Notes: generated by a model from the sequence alone, not told the origin. Positions 1 to 9,400 are shown, counted from the stretch's first letter. The stretch is DNA of 64,000 bases from RAM1 sp943372515 (GCA_943372515.1 CALRYY010000006.1:1-64000), one strand, 5' to 3'. Translations and numbers: made by a program.

Positions 1-210
1 GGTGCCTATGCGTTGGTGGGCGCGTGCTGGCTGCCGGTGGTGGTGCTGCAAATCCGCCTGCGGGACGCGGCGCTGTCGGCGCCGTCCATCAGTGCGTTGG
101 ACGAACGCTTTCATGCGCGCTTTCGCCTGTGGTTTGTGCTGGGCTGCCCGGCCTTTGTGGCCATGCTGGGCCTGTTTGCGCTGATGCTCGCGCGGGGCTA
201 CCTGGCCTGA
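1..210 (+). CDS. DUF2269-like integral membrane protein, C-terminal part
   Basis: This is the last 69 codons of a gene that begins before the window. The frame is open from base 1 and ends with TGA at 208-210. The remaining protein has a hydrophobic segment containing WLPVVVLQIRLRD and a second one, LGCPAFVAMLGLFALML, before a short tail. The WLPVVxLQxRxRD pattern and the closing hydrophobic helix fit the DUF2269 family of predicted inner-membrane proteins, whose function is unknown. The family call rests on only 69 residues, so it is tentative; the existence of a membrane protein end is well supported by frame and hydrophobicity. Confidence 0.6.
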   Translation, partial: GAYALVGACWLPVVVLQIRLRDAALSAPSISALDERFHARFRLWFVLGCPAFVAMLGLFALMLARGYLA

Positions 211-239
211 ATGGGGATGAAACCCGGTCGAAGCGTGCC

Positions 240-294
240 TTATTTGTCGCAAGACATTTTATTTGTCATAATGAATTCGTCGCGTGACAAATAA
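240..294. promoter_or_regulatory. Operator-like 9-bp repeats before the Fic gene
   Basis: TTATTTGTC occurs at 240-248 and again at 259-267, and its exact inverse GACAAATAA lies at 286-294, three bases before the ATG at 298. The block is AT-rich within a GC-rich genome and fills nearly the whole gap to the Fic gene. Two direct copies plus one inverted copy is a typical repressor-operator layout. Because the downstream protein carries an N-terminal winged-helix-like segment, autoregulation is a reasonable inference. No Shine-Dalgarno sequence is visible ahead of the ATG, so the inverted copy occupies the ribosome-binding region. Confidence 0.65.
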
Positions 295-297
295 ACG

Positions 298-1707
298 ATG
301 CCCAAGATCATTTCCAAAGACGATTTCGACCGGCTGATAGCCGCCATCCAGAGGCATCCGCAAGGCATCGCGGCAGAGGAGCTGCTGGCAGAAATGGGGG
401 GTACGGTGTCGCGCCGCACGATCCAGCGACGGCTGTCCCAACTTGTCGCGCAGCAGCGGATCATTGGCGAACGCGGTCACAGATCGGTTCGCTACCGGCT
501 TGGCAATCGGGGCGTCGTGGTGCTTCCCGCGCTGCAGGTAGAGGCCCGCGCGGAAGGCTACATTCCCGTTTCTTCCGAGGGTGAACAGGTCAGGGCCTAC
601 GTGCGTCAACCCGTCCAGGGGCGTCGTCCCGTGGGGTATGACGTGGCCTTTCTGGATGCCTATCACCCCAACCAGACCTGGTATCTGCCAGAAGGGCTGC
701 GCAGCCAGTTGCATGCGCTGGGCCGCTCGCCTGACGACCATGCGCCGGCCGGCACTTTTGCGCAAAACATCCTCGACCGCCTGCTGATTGATCTGTCATG
801 GGCGTCATCGCGGCTGGAAGGCAACACCTACAGCAGAATTGATACCGAACGCCTGATCCGTGACGGTGAAGCGGCCGAGGGTAAAGACGCCATCGAAACG
901 CAGATGATCCTCAACCACAAGGCCGCCATCGAATTTCTGGTGCACGGCGTTGACCAGCACGGCCTGGACGCCAGCACGGTCATCTCGCTGCACGCGCTGC
1001 TGTCAGACGGCCTGCTGGCTGACCCCATGGCCTGCGGGCGCTTGCGCCGCCGCGCCGTTGACATCGGCGGCAGTGTCTATCGCCCGATGGCGCTGCCCCA
1101 GCGTGTGGAGGAACTGTTTGGCCTGGTACTGGCCATGGCGGCGCAGATAGCTGACCCTTTCGAGCAGGCGTTCTTTTTGACGGTGCACCTGCCCTACCTG
1201 CAACCCTTTGAGGACGTGAACAAGCGCGTGTCGCGCCTGGCGGCCAACATCCCGCTGATCAAGGCCAACCTGAGCCCGCTGTCGTTCATTGACGTACCTG
1301 AGCGTGCCTATGTGGATGGGCTGCTGGGCGTATACGAGCTGAACCGCGTGGAACTGCTGCGTGATGTATTTGTCTGGGCCTACGAGCGATCGTGCCAGCA
1401 GTATGTGGCCGTGCGCGCGCAGATGGTGCCACCCGATCTGCTGCGCCTGCGCCATCGGGCGGCGCTGGCGCAAGCCATCCGCGCAGTGGTTCGCGCCGAC
1501 CTTGCGCCTGATCGGGCATGGGTGCGGGCCAACGTACCCGCGTCGGTCCCGCAGGCTGACGCCGAAGCTTTTGCGCGGCTGGTTCTTGATGAGTTCAAGA
1601 CCCTGCATACAGGCAACGTGGTGCGCTTCGGGCTGGGGCCAATGGAGTTTGATGCCTGGCAGGAACGCCATCCATCTGCGCCTGCGGCTCCGCCGGGGCA
1701 CCGATGA
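298..1707 (+). CDS. Fic family protein with N-terminal helix-turn-helix and deviant active-site motif
   Basis: The protein has 469 residues. Residues ~8-68 look like a winged helix-turn-helix (SRRTIQRRLSQL followed by a basic wing). An SSRLEGN segment near residue 170 matches the (S/T)xxxE(G/N) inhibitory-helix motif of class II Fic proteins. The Fic core loop is at 302-313 and reads QPFEDVNKRVSR, where active AMP-transferring Fic enzymes have HPFxxGNGRxxR. The catalytic His is therefore Gln and the GNGR glycines are replaced, while the loop's PF, N and final R remain. Fic proteins normally attach AMP or other phosphate-containing groups to hydroxyl side chains; this one may be inactive for that, or act as a DNA-binding regulator. 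It overlaps the ligase start by 4 bp (ATGA), so the two are probably co-translated. Confidence 0.85.
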   Translation: MPKIISKDDFDRLIAAIQRHPQGIAAEELLAEMGGTVSRRTIQRRLSQLVAQQRIIGERGHRSVRYRLGNRGVVVLPALQVEARAEGYIPVSSEGEQVRAYVRQPVQGRRPVGYDVAFLDAYHPNQTWYLPEGLRSQLHALGRSPDDHAPAGTFAQNILDRLLIDLSWASSRLEGNTYSRIDTERLIRDGEAAEGKDAIETQMILNHKAAIEFLVHGVDQHGLDASTVISLHALLSDGLLADPMACGRLRRRAVDIGGSVYRPMALPQRVEELFGLVLAMAAQIADPFEQAFFLTVHLPYLQPFEDVNKRVSRLAANIPLIKANLSPLSFIDVPERAYVDGLLGVYELNRVELLRDVFVWAYERSCQQYVAVRAQMVPPDLLRLRHRAALAQAIRAVVRADLAPDRAWVRANVPASVPQADAEAFARLVLDEFKTLHTGNVVRFGLGPMEFDAWQERHPSAPAAPPGHR

Positions 1708-3392
1708 AAGCCTTCGCCAGCCTCTTCAACGACCTGGACACCACCACGTCCACCAACGCCAAGGTCGAGGCGCTGCAGCGCTACTTTGCTGCGGCACCCG
1801 CGCATGACGCGGCGTGGGCCGTGTACTTCCTGTCGGGCGGCAAGCCGCGCCAGGTGGTGGCCACGGCCCGCCTGCGCGCGCTGGCCTGCGACATGGCCGG
1901 CATTGAAGACTGGCTGTTTGAAGAGTGCTACCAGGCTGTGGGCGACCTGGCCGAGACCATTGCCCATGTGCTGCCGCTGCCGGGTGTGGTGTCGGACGTA
2001 GGCCTGGCCGAATGGATTGAACAGCGTCTGCTGCCGCTGCGGGGCCTGGCCGAAGAAGAGATTGCCGCGCGCGTGCGCAGCTACTGGGCCGAGCTGGATG
2101 CGCAGGGCCGTTTTTTGCTGATCAAGCTGGTGGGCGGCGGCTTTCGCGTGGGCGTCAGCAAGCTGCTGGTGCAGCGGGCGCTGGCCGCGCACGCGGGTGT
2201 GGATGCCCGCCGCGTCGCGCAGCGCATGATGGGCTACACCGACGGCAAGGCCACGCCGTCGGCCGCGCGTTTTGCGGCGCTTGTTGCACAGGTTGACGAC
2301 ACCACCGCGCCGCAGGACGACGGCCAGCCGTACCCGTTTTTTCTGGCGCACCCGCTGGACGCACCGCTGGATGGGCTGGACGCGCGCCTGGGCCCGGTGA
2401 CGCAATGGCAGGTGGAATGGAAGTACGACGGCATCCGCGGCCAGATCGTGCGCCGTGCGGGTCAGGTGTGGGTGTGGTCACGCGGTGAAGAGCTGGTGAC
2501 CGACCGATTCCCCGAGCTGGTGGCGCTGGCTCAGGCCCTACCAAACGGCACGGTGCTGGACGGCGAGATCATGGTCTGGCGGGACGGCCCCGCGCCGTTT
2601 GCACTGCTGCAGCAGCGCATCGGCCGCAAGACGCTGACAAAGAAGGTGCTGGCCGATGCGCCCGTGAGCTTCATGGCTTATGACCTGCTGGAAAAGGGCG
2701 GCGAGGATGTACGGGCACAGCCGCAGCATGAACGCCGGGTGCGCCTGGAGAAGGTTCTGGCGGGCACGGGCATCCGCGTGTCTCCCGTGGAGACTGCAGC
2801 GTCATGGCCGGTTTTCGCGCAGCTGCGTCAGGAGTCGCGCGCACGGGGCGTGGAAGGTTTCATGCTCAAACGCCTGGACGCCGCGTATGGGACAGGCCGC
2901 ACGAAGGCGGACGGCCTCTGGTGGAAGTGGAAAGTCGACCCCATGACCATCGACTGCGTGCTGATCTATGCGCAGGCGGGGCATGGCCGCCGTGCATCGG
3001 TCTATACCGACTACACCTTTGCTGTATGGAACCGCCCGCCTGCAAACAAAGCCGAGGCCGAAGAGGTGCTGGATGCCATCGCAAGGCGCCAGCCTGCCCA
3101 GCCCGGCGCGCTGCAACTGGTCGCCTTCGCCAAGGCGTATTCCGGCCTGACGGATGAAGAGTTCAAGCAGGTGGATACCGTGATCCGCAAGACCACGCTG
3201 GAAAAATTCGGCCCCGTGCGCAGCGTACGCCCGTCGCTGGTGTTCGAGCTCGGGTTTGAAGGCATCGGCCGCAGCCCCCGTCACAAAAGCGGGATCGCCG
3301 TGCGTTTTCCACGCATGCTGCGCATCCGGCATGACAAACCGCTGCACGAGGCCAACACCCTGCAGGATCTGGAGTCGCTGCTGACGTTGTAG
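1704..3392 (+). CDS. ATP-dependent DNA ligase (damage-response, LigB/LigC-like type)
   Basis: The 562-residue protein seals DNA nicks using ATP through a ligase-AMP intermediate. The nucleotidyltransferase motif EWKYDGIRGQ places the adenylated Lys at residue 240. Motif III-like DGEIM and motif V-like WWKWKVDP follow, and the C-terminal part ends in an OB-fold-sized domain with VRPSLVFELGFEGI. The N-terminal ~200 residues match the DNA-binding domain seen in bacterial ligases linked to cisplatin or crosslink resistance. In that family the ligase usually sits beside a metallo-beta-lactamase exonuclease and an Lhr-type helicase. Here only the helicase is found, at 24225-26678, about 21 kb away. 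ATG overlaps the upstream Fic stop by 4 bp. Confidence 0.92.
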   Translation: MKAFASLFNDLDTTTSTNAKVEALQRYFAAAPAHDAAWAVYFLSGGKPRQVVATARLRALACDMAGIEDWLFEECYQAVGDLAETIAHVLPLPGVVSDVGLAEWIEQRLLPLRGLAEEEIAARVRSYWAELDAQGRFLLIKLVGGGFRVGVSKLLVQRALAAHAGVDARRVAQRMMGYTDGKATPSAARFAALVAQVDDTTAPQDDGQPYPFFLAHPLDAPLDGLDARLGPVTQWQVEWKYDGIRGQIVRRAGQVWVWSRGEELVTDRFPELVALAQALPNGTVLDGEIMVWRDGPAPFALLQQRIGRKTLTKKVLADAPVSFMAYDLLEKGGEDVRAQPQHERRVRLEKVLAGTGIRVSPVETAASWPVFAQLRQESRARGVEGFMLKRLDAAYGTGRTKADGLWWKWKVDPMTIDCVLIYAQAGHGRRASVYTDYTFAVWNRPPANKAEAEEVLDAIARRQPAQPGALQLVAFAKAYSGLTDEEFKQVDTVIRKTTLEKFGPVRSVRPSLVFELGFEGIGRSPRHKSGIAVRFPRMLRIRHDKPLHEANTLQDLESLLTL

Positions 3393-3447
3393 CGTGGCCC
3401 AAATCTGTCAGTTGCAGGGCGCGGGGCCGGGCGTAAAAATGGGCGGC

Positions 3448-3870
3448 ATGACGCCATTTCAATCCGCCAACGTGGCCCAGGCCTTTGACGCGTTTCCCCC
3501 AGGCATCCGCCGCAAGCTGCTGGTGTTGCGCGAGCTTGTCTTTCGCACAGCGGCGTCCACAGACGGCGTGGGCGAGCTGGAAGAAACCCTGAAGTGGGGC
3601 GAGCCGGCGTACCTCACTCCCGCCACCCGCAGCGGCAGTACGGTGCGCCTGGGCTGGAAAAAGGCCAGGCCGCTGGAATACGCCATCTACTTCAATTGCC
3701 AGACAACCCTGGTGGACACGTTCAGGACGCTGTTTCCCAACGAACTCAGGTTTGAGGGCAACCGGGCCATCGTCCTGCGCGAGTATGATGTAGTGCCCAC
3801 TGACACTCTTCGCTTTTGTATTGCAGCGGCGCTGACCTACAAGGCAAAGCCCCCAGTGATTGGCCCCTGA
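3448..3870 (+). CDS. DUF1801 (YdhG-like) domain protein
   Basis: About 140 residues, starting MTPFQSANVAQAF. The pattern LRELVFRTAA, then ETLKWGEPAYL and YAIYFNCQTTL, is typical of DUF1801 proteins, small soluble proteins of unclear function related to an iron-chaperone-like fold. The longest frame begins with GTG at 3394, but two in-frame ATGs at 3439 and 3448 fit the family's N-terminus better. None has a strong ribosome-binding site, so the start is uncertain by a few codons. The gene lies between the ligase and folE on the same strand with short gaps. Confidence 0.75.
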   Translation: MTPFQSANVAQAFDAFPPGIRRKLLVLRELVFRTAASTDGVGELEETLKWGEPAYLTPATRSGSTVRLGWKKARPLEYAIYFNCQTTLVDTFRTLFPNELRFEGNRAIVLREYDVVPTDTLRFCIAAALTYKAKPPVIGP

Positions 3871-3894
3871 ATTCAGCGGTGTTAGCATCTTTGA

Positions 3895-4620
3895 ATGCTG
3901 ACCAAAGCCAACCCCTCCATGAACCCGGCCGACGAAGACGCTGGCACCCCGGTGTCAGTCAAGATCCGCGAACGCATCAAGGCGGCGCGCAAGCGCTTTC
4001 ATGCCAACGACAACATCGCCGACTTCATCGAGCCCGGTGAGCTGGAGAAGCTGCTGGACGAAGTGGCCACGAAGATGGAGGGCGTGCTGGACAGCCTGGT
4101 GATCGACACCGAGCGTGACCACAACACCAGCGACACCGCACGCCGCGTGGCCAAGATGTATGTCAAGGAGGTGTTCAACGGCCGCTATGTCAAGCCGCCC
4201 GCCATCACCGAATTCCCCAACGCCGAGCACCTGAACGAGCTGATGATCGTCGGGCCCATCACCGTGCGCAGCGCCTGCAGCCACCACTTTTGCCCGGTCA
4301 TCGGCAAAATCTGGATCGGCGTGCTGCCCAATGAGCACACCAATGTGATCGGCCTGTCCAAATATGCCCGCCTGGCCGAATGGGTCATGGGCCGCCCGCA
4401 GATCCAGGAAGAGGCCGTGGTGCAGCTGGCCGACCTGATCATGGAAAAAACCCAGCCCGATGGCCTGGCCATCGTCATGGAAGCCAGCCACTACTGCATG
4501 GCCTGGCGCGGCGTGAAAGACATGGACAGCAAGATGATCAACTCCGTCATGCGCGGCGTGTTCCTCAAGGACTCCACACTGCGCCGCGAATTTCTGGCCC
4601 TCATTCCCCAAAAAGGCTGA
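3895..4620 (+). CDS. folE: GTP cyclohydrolase I (type IA)
   Basis: FolE converts GTP to 7,8-dihydroneopterin triphosphate, the first step of folate synthesis. The 241-residue protein shows the zinc ligands of the family: Cys128 and His131 in SACSHHFCPV, and Cys201 in HYCMAWRGV. Active-site motifs IGLSKYARLAEW and QVL-like QLADLIMEKTQP are also present. The N-terminus is ~25 residues longer than the minimal enzyme; a second ATG at 3919 is an alternative start, and neither has a clear Shine-Dalgarno. A 5-bp dyad (AGCAT-N6-ATGCT, 3884-3899) includes the first ATG. The stop is 6 bp from a BLUF photoreceptor gene, so the two are probably one operon. Confidence 0.95.
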   Translation: MLTKANPSMNPADEDAGTPVSVKIRERIKAARKRFHANDNIADFIEPGELEKLLDEVATKMEGVLDSLVIDTERDHNTSDTARRVAKMYVKEVFNGRYVKPPAITEFPNAEHLNELMIVGPITVRSACSHHFCPVIGKIWIGVLPNEHTNVIGLSKYARLAEWVMGRPQIQEEAVVQLADLIMEKTQPDGLAIVMEASHYCMAWRGVKDMDSKMINSVMRGVFLKDSTLRREFLALIPQKG

Positions 4621-4626
4621 CCTCTC

Positions 4627-5049
4627 ATGCTTGTACGCCTTCTATACGCCAGCCGCGCCGTGGACACCAGCGCCGATGCGATCGACGCCATCCTGGCCCA
4701 GTCGCGCCAGCACAACCCCTCGAGCGGCATCACCGGCATTCTTTGCTATGGCGGCGGCATCTTTTTGCAGGCCATCGAAGGCGGGCGCATGCCCGTCAGC
4801 CAGCTGTATGGCCACATCCAGAAAGACCCGCGTCACAAGGACGTGGCCCTGCTGCACTACGAAGAGATTTCAGAGCGCCGCTTTGGCGGCTGGACCATGG
4901 GGCAGGTCAACCTGTCCAAGCTCAACCATTCCATCCTGCTCAAGTATTCAGAGAAGCCCGAGCTGGACCCGTACTCGGTGTCGGGCAAGGTGTCTCTGGC
5001 GCTGCTGGAAGAGTTGATGGCCACCGCCGCCATCATTGGCAGGGCGTGA
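4627..5049 (+). CDS. BLUF-domain blue-light photoreceptor
   Basis: A 140-residue stand-alone BLUF (sensor of blue light using FAD) protein. Tyr7 in RLLYASRA, Asn30 in HNPSSGITG and Gln48 in FLQAIEG are the residues that form the flavin hydrogen-bond switch, and Trp89/Met91 in GGWTMG match the conserved strand-5 positions. Residues ~1-95 make the flavin-binding core; the remaining ~45 form the helical cap. There is no fused output domain, so signalling must go through protein contacts. It begins 6 bp after folE and its stop overlaps the GTG start of the next gene, suggesting light sensing is coupled in expression to pterin synthesis. Confidence 0.93.
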   Translation: MLVRLLYASRAVDTSADAIDAILAQSRQHNPSSGITGILCYGGGIFLQAIEGGRMPVSQLYGHIQKDPRHKDVALLHYEEISERRFGGWTMGQVNLSKLNHSILLKYSEKPELDPYSVSGKVSLALLEELMATAAIIGRA

Positions 5050-5858
5050 GCCTGCTGCTGGGCTGCGACTTCTCCAGCAGCCCGACGCGCCGCAAACCCA
5101 TCGTGATCGCCCTGGGCGCCGAGCGTGCCGGGCGCGTCGTGCTGCAGCGCCTGGAGCGCCTTGAATCGCTTGAAGCATTCGGCGCCTGGCTGGCGCAGCC
5201 CCAGGCCTGGGTGGGTGGCTTTGACCTGCCGTTTGGCCTGCCGCGCGAGCTGGTGCAGCACCTGGGCTGGCCGCTGGAATGGGCGGCGTGCATGGACCAT
5301 TACGCAGCGCTCAGCCGCCCGGCCATCCGCAACACCTTTGCCGCTTTTTGCGATGCGCGGCCCGTGGGTGGCAAATTTGCCCACCGCGCCACCGACCGGC
5401 CCGCGGGCTCCAGCCCCAGCATGAAATGGGTGAATCCGCCGGTGGCATACATGATGCATGCCGGCGTGCCGCTGCTGCGCGCCGCCGGCGTGCATCTGCC
5501 GGGCCTGCACAACGGCGACCCGCAACGCGTGGCACTGGAGGCCTACCCCGGCCTGCTGGCGCGCAAGGTGCTGGGTGCACGCAGCTACAAAAGCGACGAC
5601 CGCGCCAAACAGACACCCGAGCGCCTGATTGCCCGCAAGGACCTGCTGACCGCGCTGGAAAACGGCACCCCGCTGGGCGGTTTGCGCTTGAAGCTGACGC
5701 ATGCGCAACGCGATGCCCTGGCGGCTGACGCCAGCGGTGACAGCCTGGACGCCGTGTTGTGCCTGCTGCAGGCCGCGTGGGCACAGCACCAGGGCGCGCC
5801 GCGTTATGGTTTACCTGCGCACATGGACCCCCTGGAAGGCTGGATACTCACCGCATGA
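5046..5858 (+). CDS. DUF429 family protein (predicted RNase H-fold nuclease)
   Basis: 270 residues. The GTG start at 5046 is chosen because it overlaps the BLUF stop as GTGA and gives the family's N-terminus (MSLLLGCDFSSSP). The much longer open frame upstream is a shadow of folE. GCDFSSSPTRRKP, VGGFDLPFGLPREL and DDRAKQTPERLIARKDLL with a late GDSLDAVLC acidic motif fit DUF429, a family predicted to have a ribonuclease-H-like fold with clustered acidic residues. No activity is established. It is the third gene of the folE-BLUF operon. Confidence 0.8.
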   Translation: MSLLLGCDFSSSPTRRKPIVIALGAERAGRVVLQRLERLESLEAFGAWLAQPQAWVGGFDLPFGLPRELVQHLGWPLEWAACMDHYAALSRPAIRNTFAAFCDARPVGGKFAHRATDRPAGSSPSMKWVNPPVAYMMHAGVPLLRAAGVHLPGLHNGDPQRVALEAYPGLLARKVLGARSYKSDDRAKQTPERLIARKDLLTALENGTPLGGLRLKLTHAQRDALAADASGDSLDAVLCLLQAAWAQHQGAPRYGLPAHMDPLEGWILTA

Positions 5859-5874
5859 TGCAAGGTCACGCACC

Positions 5875-6405
5875 GTGAACATCGCAACCACGGCACGCCT
5901 GTCGCTGGACTGGCTCACGCAGGACGATGCAGACTTCATTGTCAAGCTGGTGAACGACCCGCAGTGGCTTGCCTTTATCGGCGACAAGGCGGTGCGTACG
6001 CGTGAAGACGCACGTGCCTACCTGAGCACCGGCCCGCTGGACATGTACGACCGGCTGGGCTACGGCCTGTACCGCGTCAGCCTGCGGGCCCGCGACCCGC
6101 AGGCCGACGAGCCCATCGGCCTGTGCGGCCTGGTGCGCCGCGACGGCTTGGGCGGGCCTGACCTGGGCTTTGCATTCCTGCCGGCAGGCCGGGGCCGCGG
6201 CTATGCGCTGGAGGCGGCACAGGCCGTGGTGGAGCACGGCTTTGGCCCGCTGGCGCTGCCGCGCATCCTGGCCATCACCCTGGCGCACAACCAGCGCTCA
6301 TGCCGGCTGCTGGAGCGCCTGGGCATGACAGTACAAGGCGGCGTGCGCGTGCCGGCCGACGGGCCCGACAAGCTGCTGTATGGGCTGGACAATCCGCGGG
6401 CCTGA
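5875..6405 (+). CDS. GNAT family N-acetyltransferase
   Basis: 176 residues from a GTG at 5875 with AAGG eight bases upstream; the frame is open further upstream but only as an antisense-type shadow of the DUF429 gene. TTARLSLDWLTQDDADFIVKLV is the N-terminal strand-helix of RimJ/RimL-type acetyltransferases. LGFAFLPAGRGRGYALEAAQ is the acetyl-CoA-binding motif A (R-G-x-G-Y), and LAITLAHNQRSCRLLERLGM is motif B. Such enzymes move an acetyl group from acetyl-CoA to an amine; the substrate cannot be told. It is convergent with the giant RTX gene 12 bp away. Confidence 0.9.
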   Translation: MNIATTARLSLDWLTQDDADFIVKLVNDPQWLAFIGDKAVRTREDARAYLSTGPLDMYDRLGYGLYRVSLRARDPQADEPIGLCGLVRRDGLGGPDLGFAFLPAGRGRGYALEAAQAVVEHGFGPLALPRILAITLAHNQRSCRLLERLGMTVQGGVRVPADGPDKLLYGLDNPRA

Positions 6406-6417
6406 CGGCGGGCACCA

Positions 6418-9400
6418 TCAGCTCCAGGCAGACGCCAGCACCGCATTGAGGTGCGCGCCATAGGCGGGCGGCAGGTTGGGCTGCCCCATGACCGGGATGG
6501 CCAGGTCATCCATGGCGTTCACCAGCGTCTGCACCTTGGCGTAATCCAGGGTCTTGCCGTTGCCTGCCACGAACTCCTCCACGCGGTACTGTGCACCCAG
6601 GTACCAGTTTTGAACCGTCATGCGGTCCGCTGTGCCGATGATGCTGATCTCCAGGTTGTTGCCCAGCTTGCGAAACCACAGCTGGTTGGCCGTCACGTCG
6701 GCCGCAAAGCGCAGCACGTCGCGGTTGCCCGCCGTGGCGTCGGCTTCCACCAGCGTGTCGGCGCCATGGCCGCGGCCCAGCCAATAGATGTCATTGCCCG
6801 CGCCGCCCTTCAGGATGTCTGCGCCGGCCTTGCCGTCCAGCGTATCGGCGCCCAGGCCGCCCGTCAGCGTGTTGGCGCCTGCGTTGCCCGTCAGCACATT
6901 GTTCAATGCGTTGCCCGTGCCGTTGAGGGCGGCCGTGCCCAGCAGCGTCAGGTTTTCAAGGTGGGCGCCCAGCACCCAGTTCACGTACGCATTCACCTGG
7001 TCCGTGCCCTGGGCCGCCAGCTCGGTCACGGTGTCGCCGGTGTGGTCCACCACATAGGTGTCGTTGCCCGCGCCGCCTTGCAGGGTGTCTGCACCGGCAC
7101 CGCCGTTCAGCACGTTGGCCGCAGCGTTGCCCTGGATCACGTTGGCCAGCGCATTGCCCGTGCCGTTGATGGCGCCCGCGCCGGTGAGCGTCAGGTGTTC
7201 CACGTTGGCCGCCAGCGCCCAGCTGATGCCGGCCTTGACAGTGTCAACACCGCCGTTGGCCAGTTCCACGGTCGTGTCGTTGGCCTGGGCCACGATGTAG
7301 GTGTCGTTGCCCGCGCCACCGGCCATGACGTCGTCGCCGCCCTTGCCGTCCAGCACATTGGCTGCGGCGTTGCCCGTGAGCGTGTTGTCCAGAGCGTTGC
7401 CCGTGGCGTTGATAGCTGCCGCGCCGGTCAGCGTGAGGTCCTCGACGTTGGCGCCCAGCACCCAACTGATGCTGCTGCGCACGGTGTCCTGGCCACTGCC
7501 GGCCTGCTCGGTCACGCTGTCGCCCGTGCTGTCTGCCACGTAGGTGTCGTTGCCCAGGCCGCCGGCCATGGCGTCGGCGCCTTTGCCGCCGTCCAGCAGG
7601 TCGTCGCCGCCGGCGCCGGCCAGGGTGTCCGCGCCGGCGCCGCCATACAGGCGGTCGTTGCCGCCACGTCCGGTCAACCGGTCGGCGCCGGCCAGGCCCA
7701 CGACGTCCCCGCCGCCGGCCAGGGCCGTGAGCGTGTCGTTGCCGGCCGTGCCCGTGACGGTGTTGACCTGCTGGTCGATGTAGGCCGCGTTCCACACGGT
7801 GCCTCCTGCAAAGCGCACCTGGAACAGGCCGTTGCCCTCTTGCGGCTCGAAGTACGCCTGCACGCGGATCACGTCGGCGGTGGTTTTGTGGCGCAGCAGC
7901 AGATCGTTGCCGCTGCGCTGCAAGGTGATGCTCGCCGCCGTGACCGTGGCGTCGAACTGGATCGTGTTGAGCGCCTCGTCGTCGTCCAGCGCATCGTCGG
8001 TGTCCGTTTGCCGTTCGCTGCGCTGCAGGTCGTCCACTACGTCCTGGCCCCAGCCGGCGGCGTACTGGTAGGCGTCGGCCCCGCGCCCGCCGGCCAGCAC
8101 GTCGTTGCCGGCGCCGCCCTTGAGCTGGTCGTTGCCGTTGCCGCCGTGCAGCCGGTCGTTGCCCGCGCCGCCGTCCAGCGTGTCGGCCGTGCCCTGGCCA
8201 AACAGGTGGTCGCTGCCCGCGCCACCGGCCAGCGTGCGCACCGCCGCCGACGTGATCAACAGGTCGTCGCCCGCGCCGCCCGCCTGCAGGTTCGCCTGGC
8301 CCAGGCCGGCGGCGATGGCGTCGCGCGTCAGGTACGTGCCGTCGCCCAGGCGGATCGCGTCCAGGGCGCTGACGGCTTCTTCGGATTGCGCGTTCTTGAA
8401 GTAGTTTTGAAGGGTCAGGCTGGCCGTGCCCAGCTTGATCGTCAGGTCCTTGGCCGCGCGCGTGAACCGCAGCGCCGACGCGTCGGCACTTTCGGTCAAC
8501 GCCACCAGGGACTGGATGTCGCGTTGAGCGGCCCATTGCGCGGCCGTGCGGGTGGCGGCACCGCTCACTGTGTCGGCGCCGCCATCTGCCGCCAGCCGGA
8601 TCTGCAGCTGCGCGCCGCCGGCCGCGACGCTGTCGTTGCCTGTACCTCCGTCCACCACCGCAAAGCCCGCGCCCAGGTGGATGGCGTCGTTGCCCGCGCC
8701 GCCCAGCAGTTCGTCACGCCCACCACCGCCCACCAGCGTGTCGTTGCCGGCCAGCCCTTCGATGCGGTTGTCGCCCGCGTTGCCCGTGAGCCGGTCGGCC
8801 CCCGCCGTGCCTTGCAAGGCGGCATCCCCCATGTCCGCAGCCAGTTGCAGGGCCTCTACATGGGCAAAGTCACCCAGGCGGACCATGTCTGGCGCAGCGT
8901 CGCCGCCTGCGTGCAACACCACGGTGTCCAGGCCGCCACCCGCGGCTTCGACCACGACGTCGCCCAGGTCGGCCAGGTAGGTGTCATTGCCATTCATGCC
9001 AGTCAGGCGGTTGGCGCCGGCATTGTGCGTGCCGTCCAGTTCGTTGTCCCAGTCATTGCCTGTCGCGCTGACGGTATCGCTGCCGGTCAGCCGCAGCCGG
9101 GTGATTTCCTCGGGCAAGGTGTACGAAAGCGACGTTTCGATTTCGTAGTCACCCGGCCTGCGTATTTCGAAGCGATCGTCCATGTCGTCCACCACGAAAG
9201 TGAGCGAAGTCCAGTTCAAGGAGGGGCCGCGCAGGTGATCGGCGCCTTCACCGCCGTCCACACGGATTCGCACGGGTCCTTGTGGCCCATTGCCAAACTG
9301 GGCAAATGACAGATCAATCAGGTTGTCCAGCTCGTTGCCCGTGTAGTAGTGCTCATAGTCATCGGTGGCGACGGGCGCGTAGATGGCTTCGCTGATCAGC

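Noticed and set aside
3884..3899. AGCAT-N6-ATGCT dyad at the folE start as a riboswitch or operator
   Set aside because: Arms of only 5 bp, one of them containing the start codon; easily due to chance.
6451..9309. 952-codon open frame on the plus strand opposite the RTX gene, and similar ones at 11044-11958 and 13165-14877
   Set aside because: They are antisense shadows caused by high GC and repeated Gly/Asp codons. Their translations are Val/Ala/Gln/His-rich without domains, while the minus strand carries RTX motifs.
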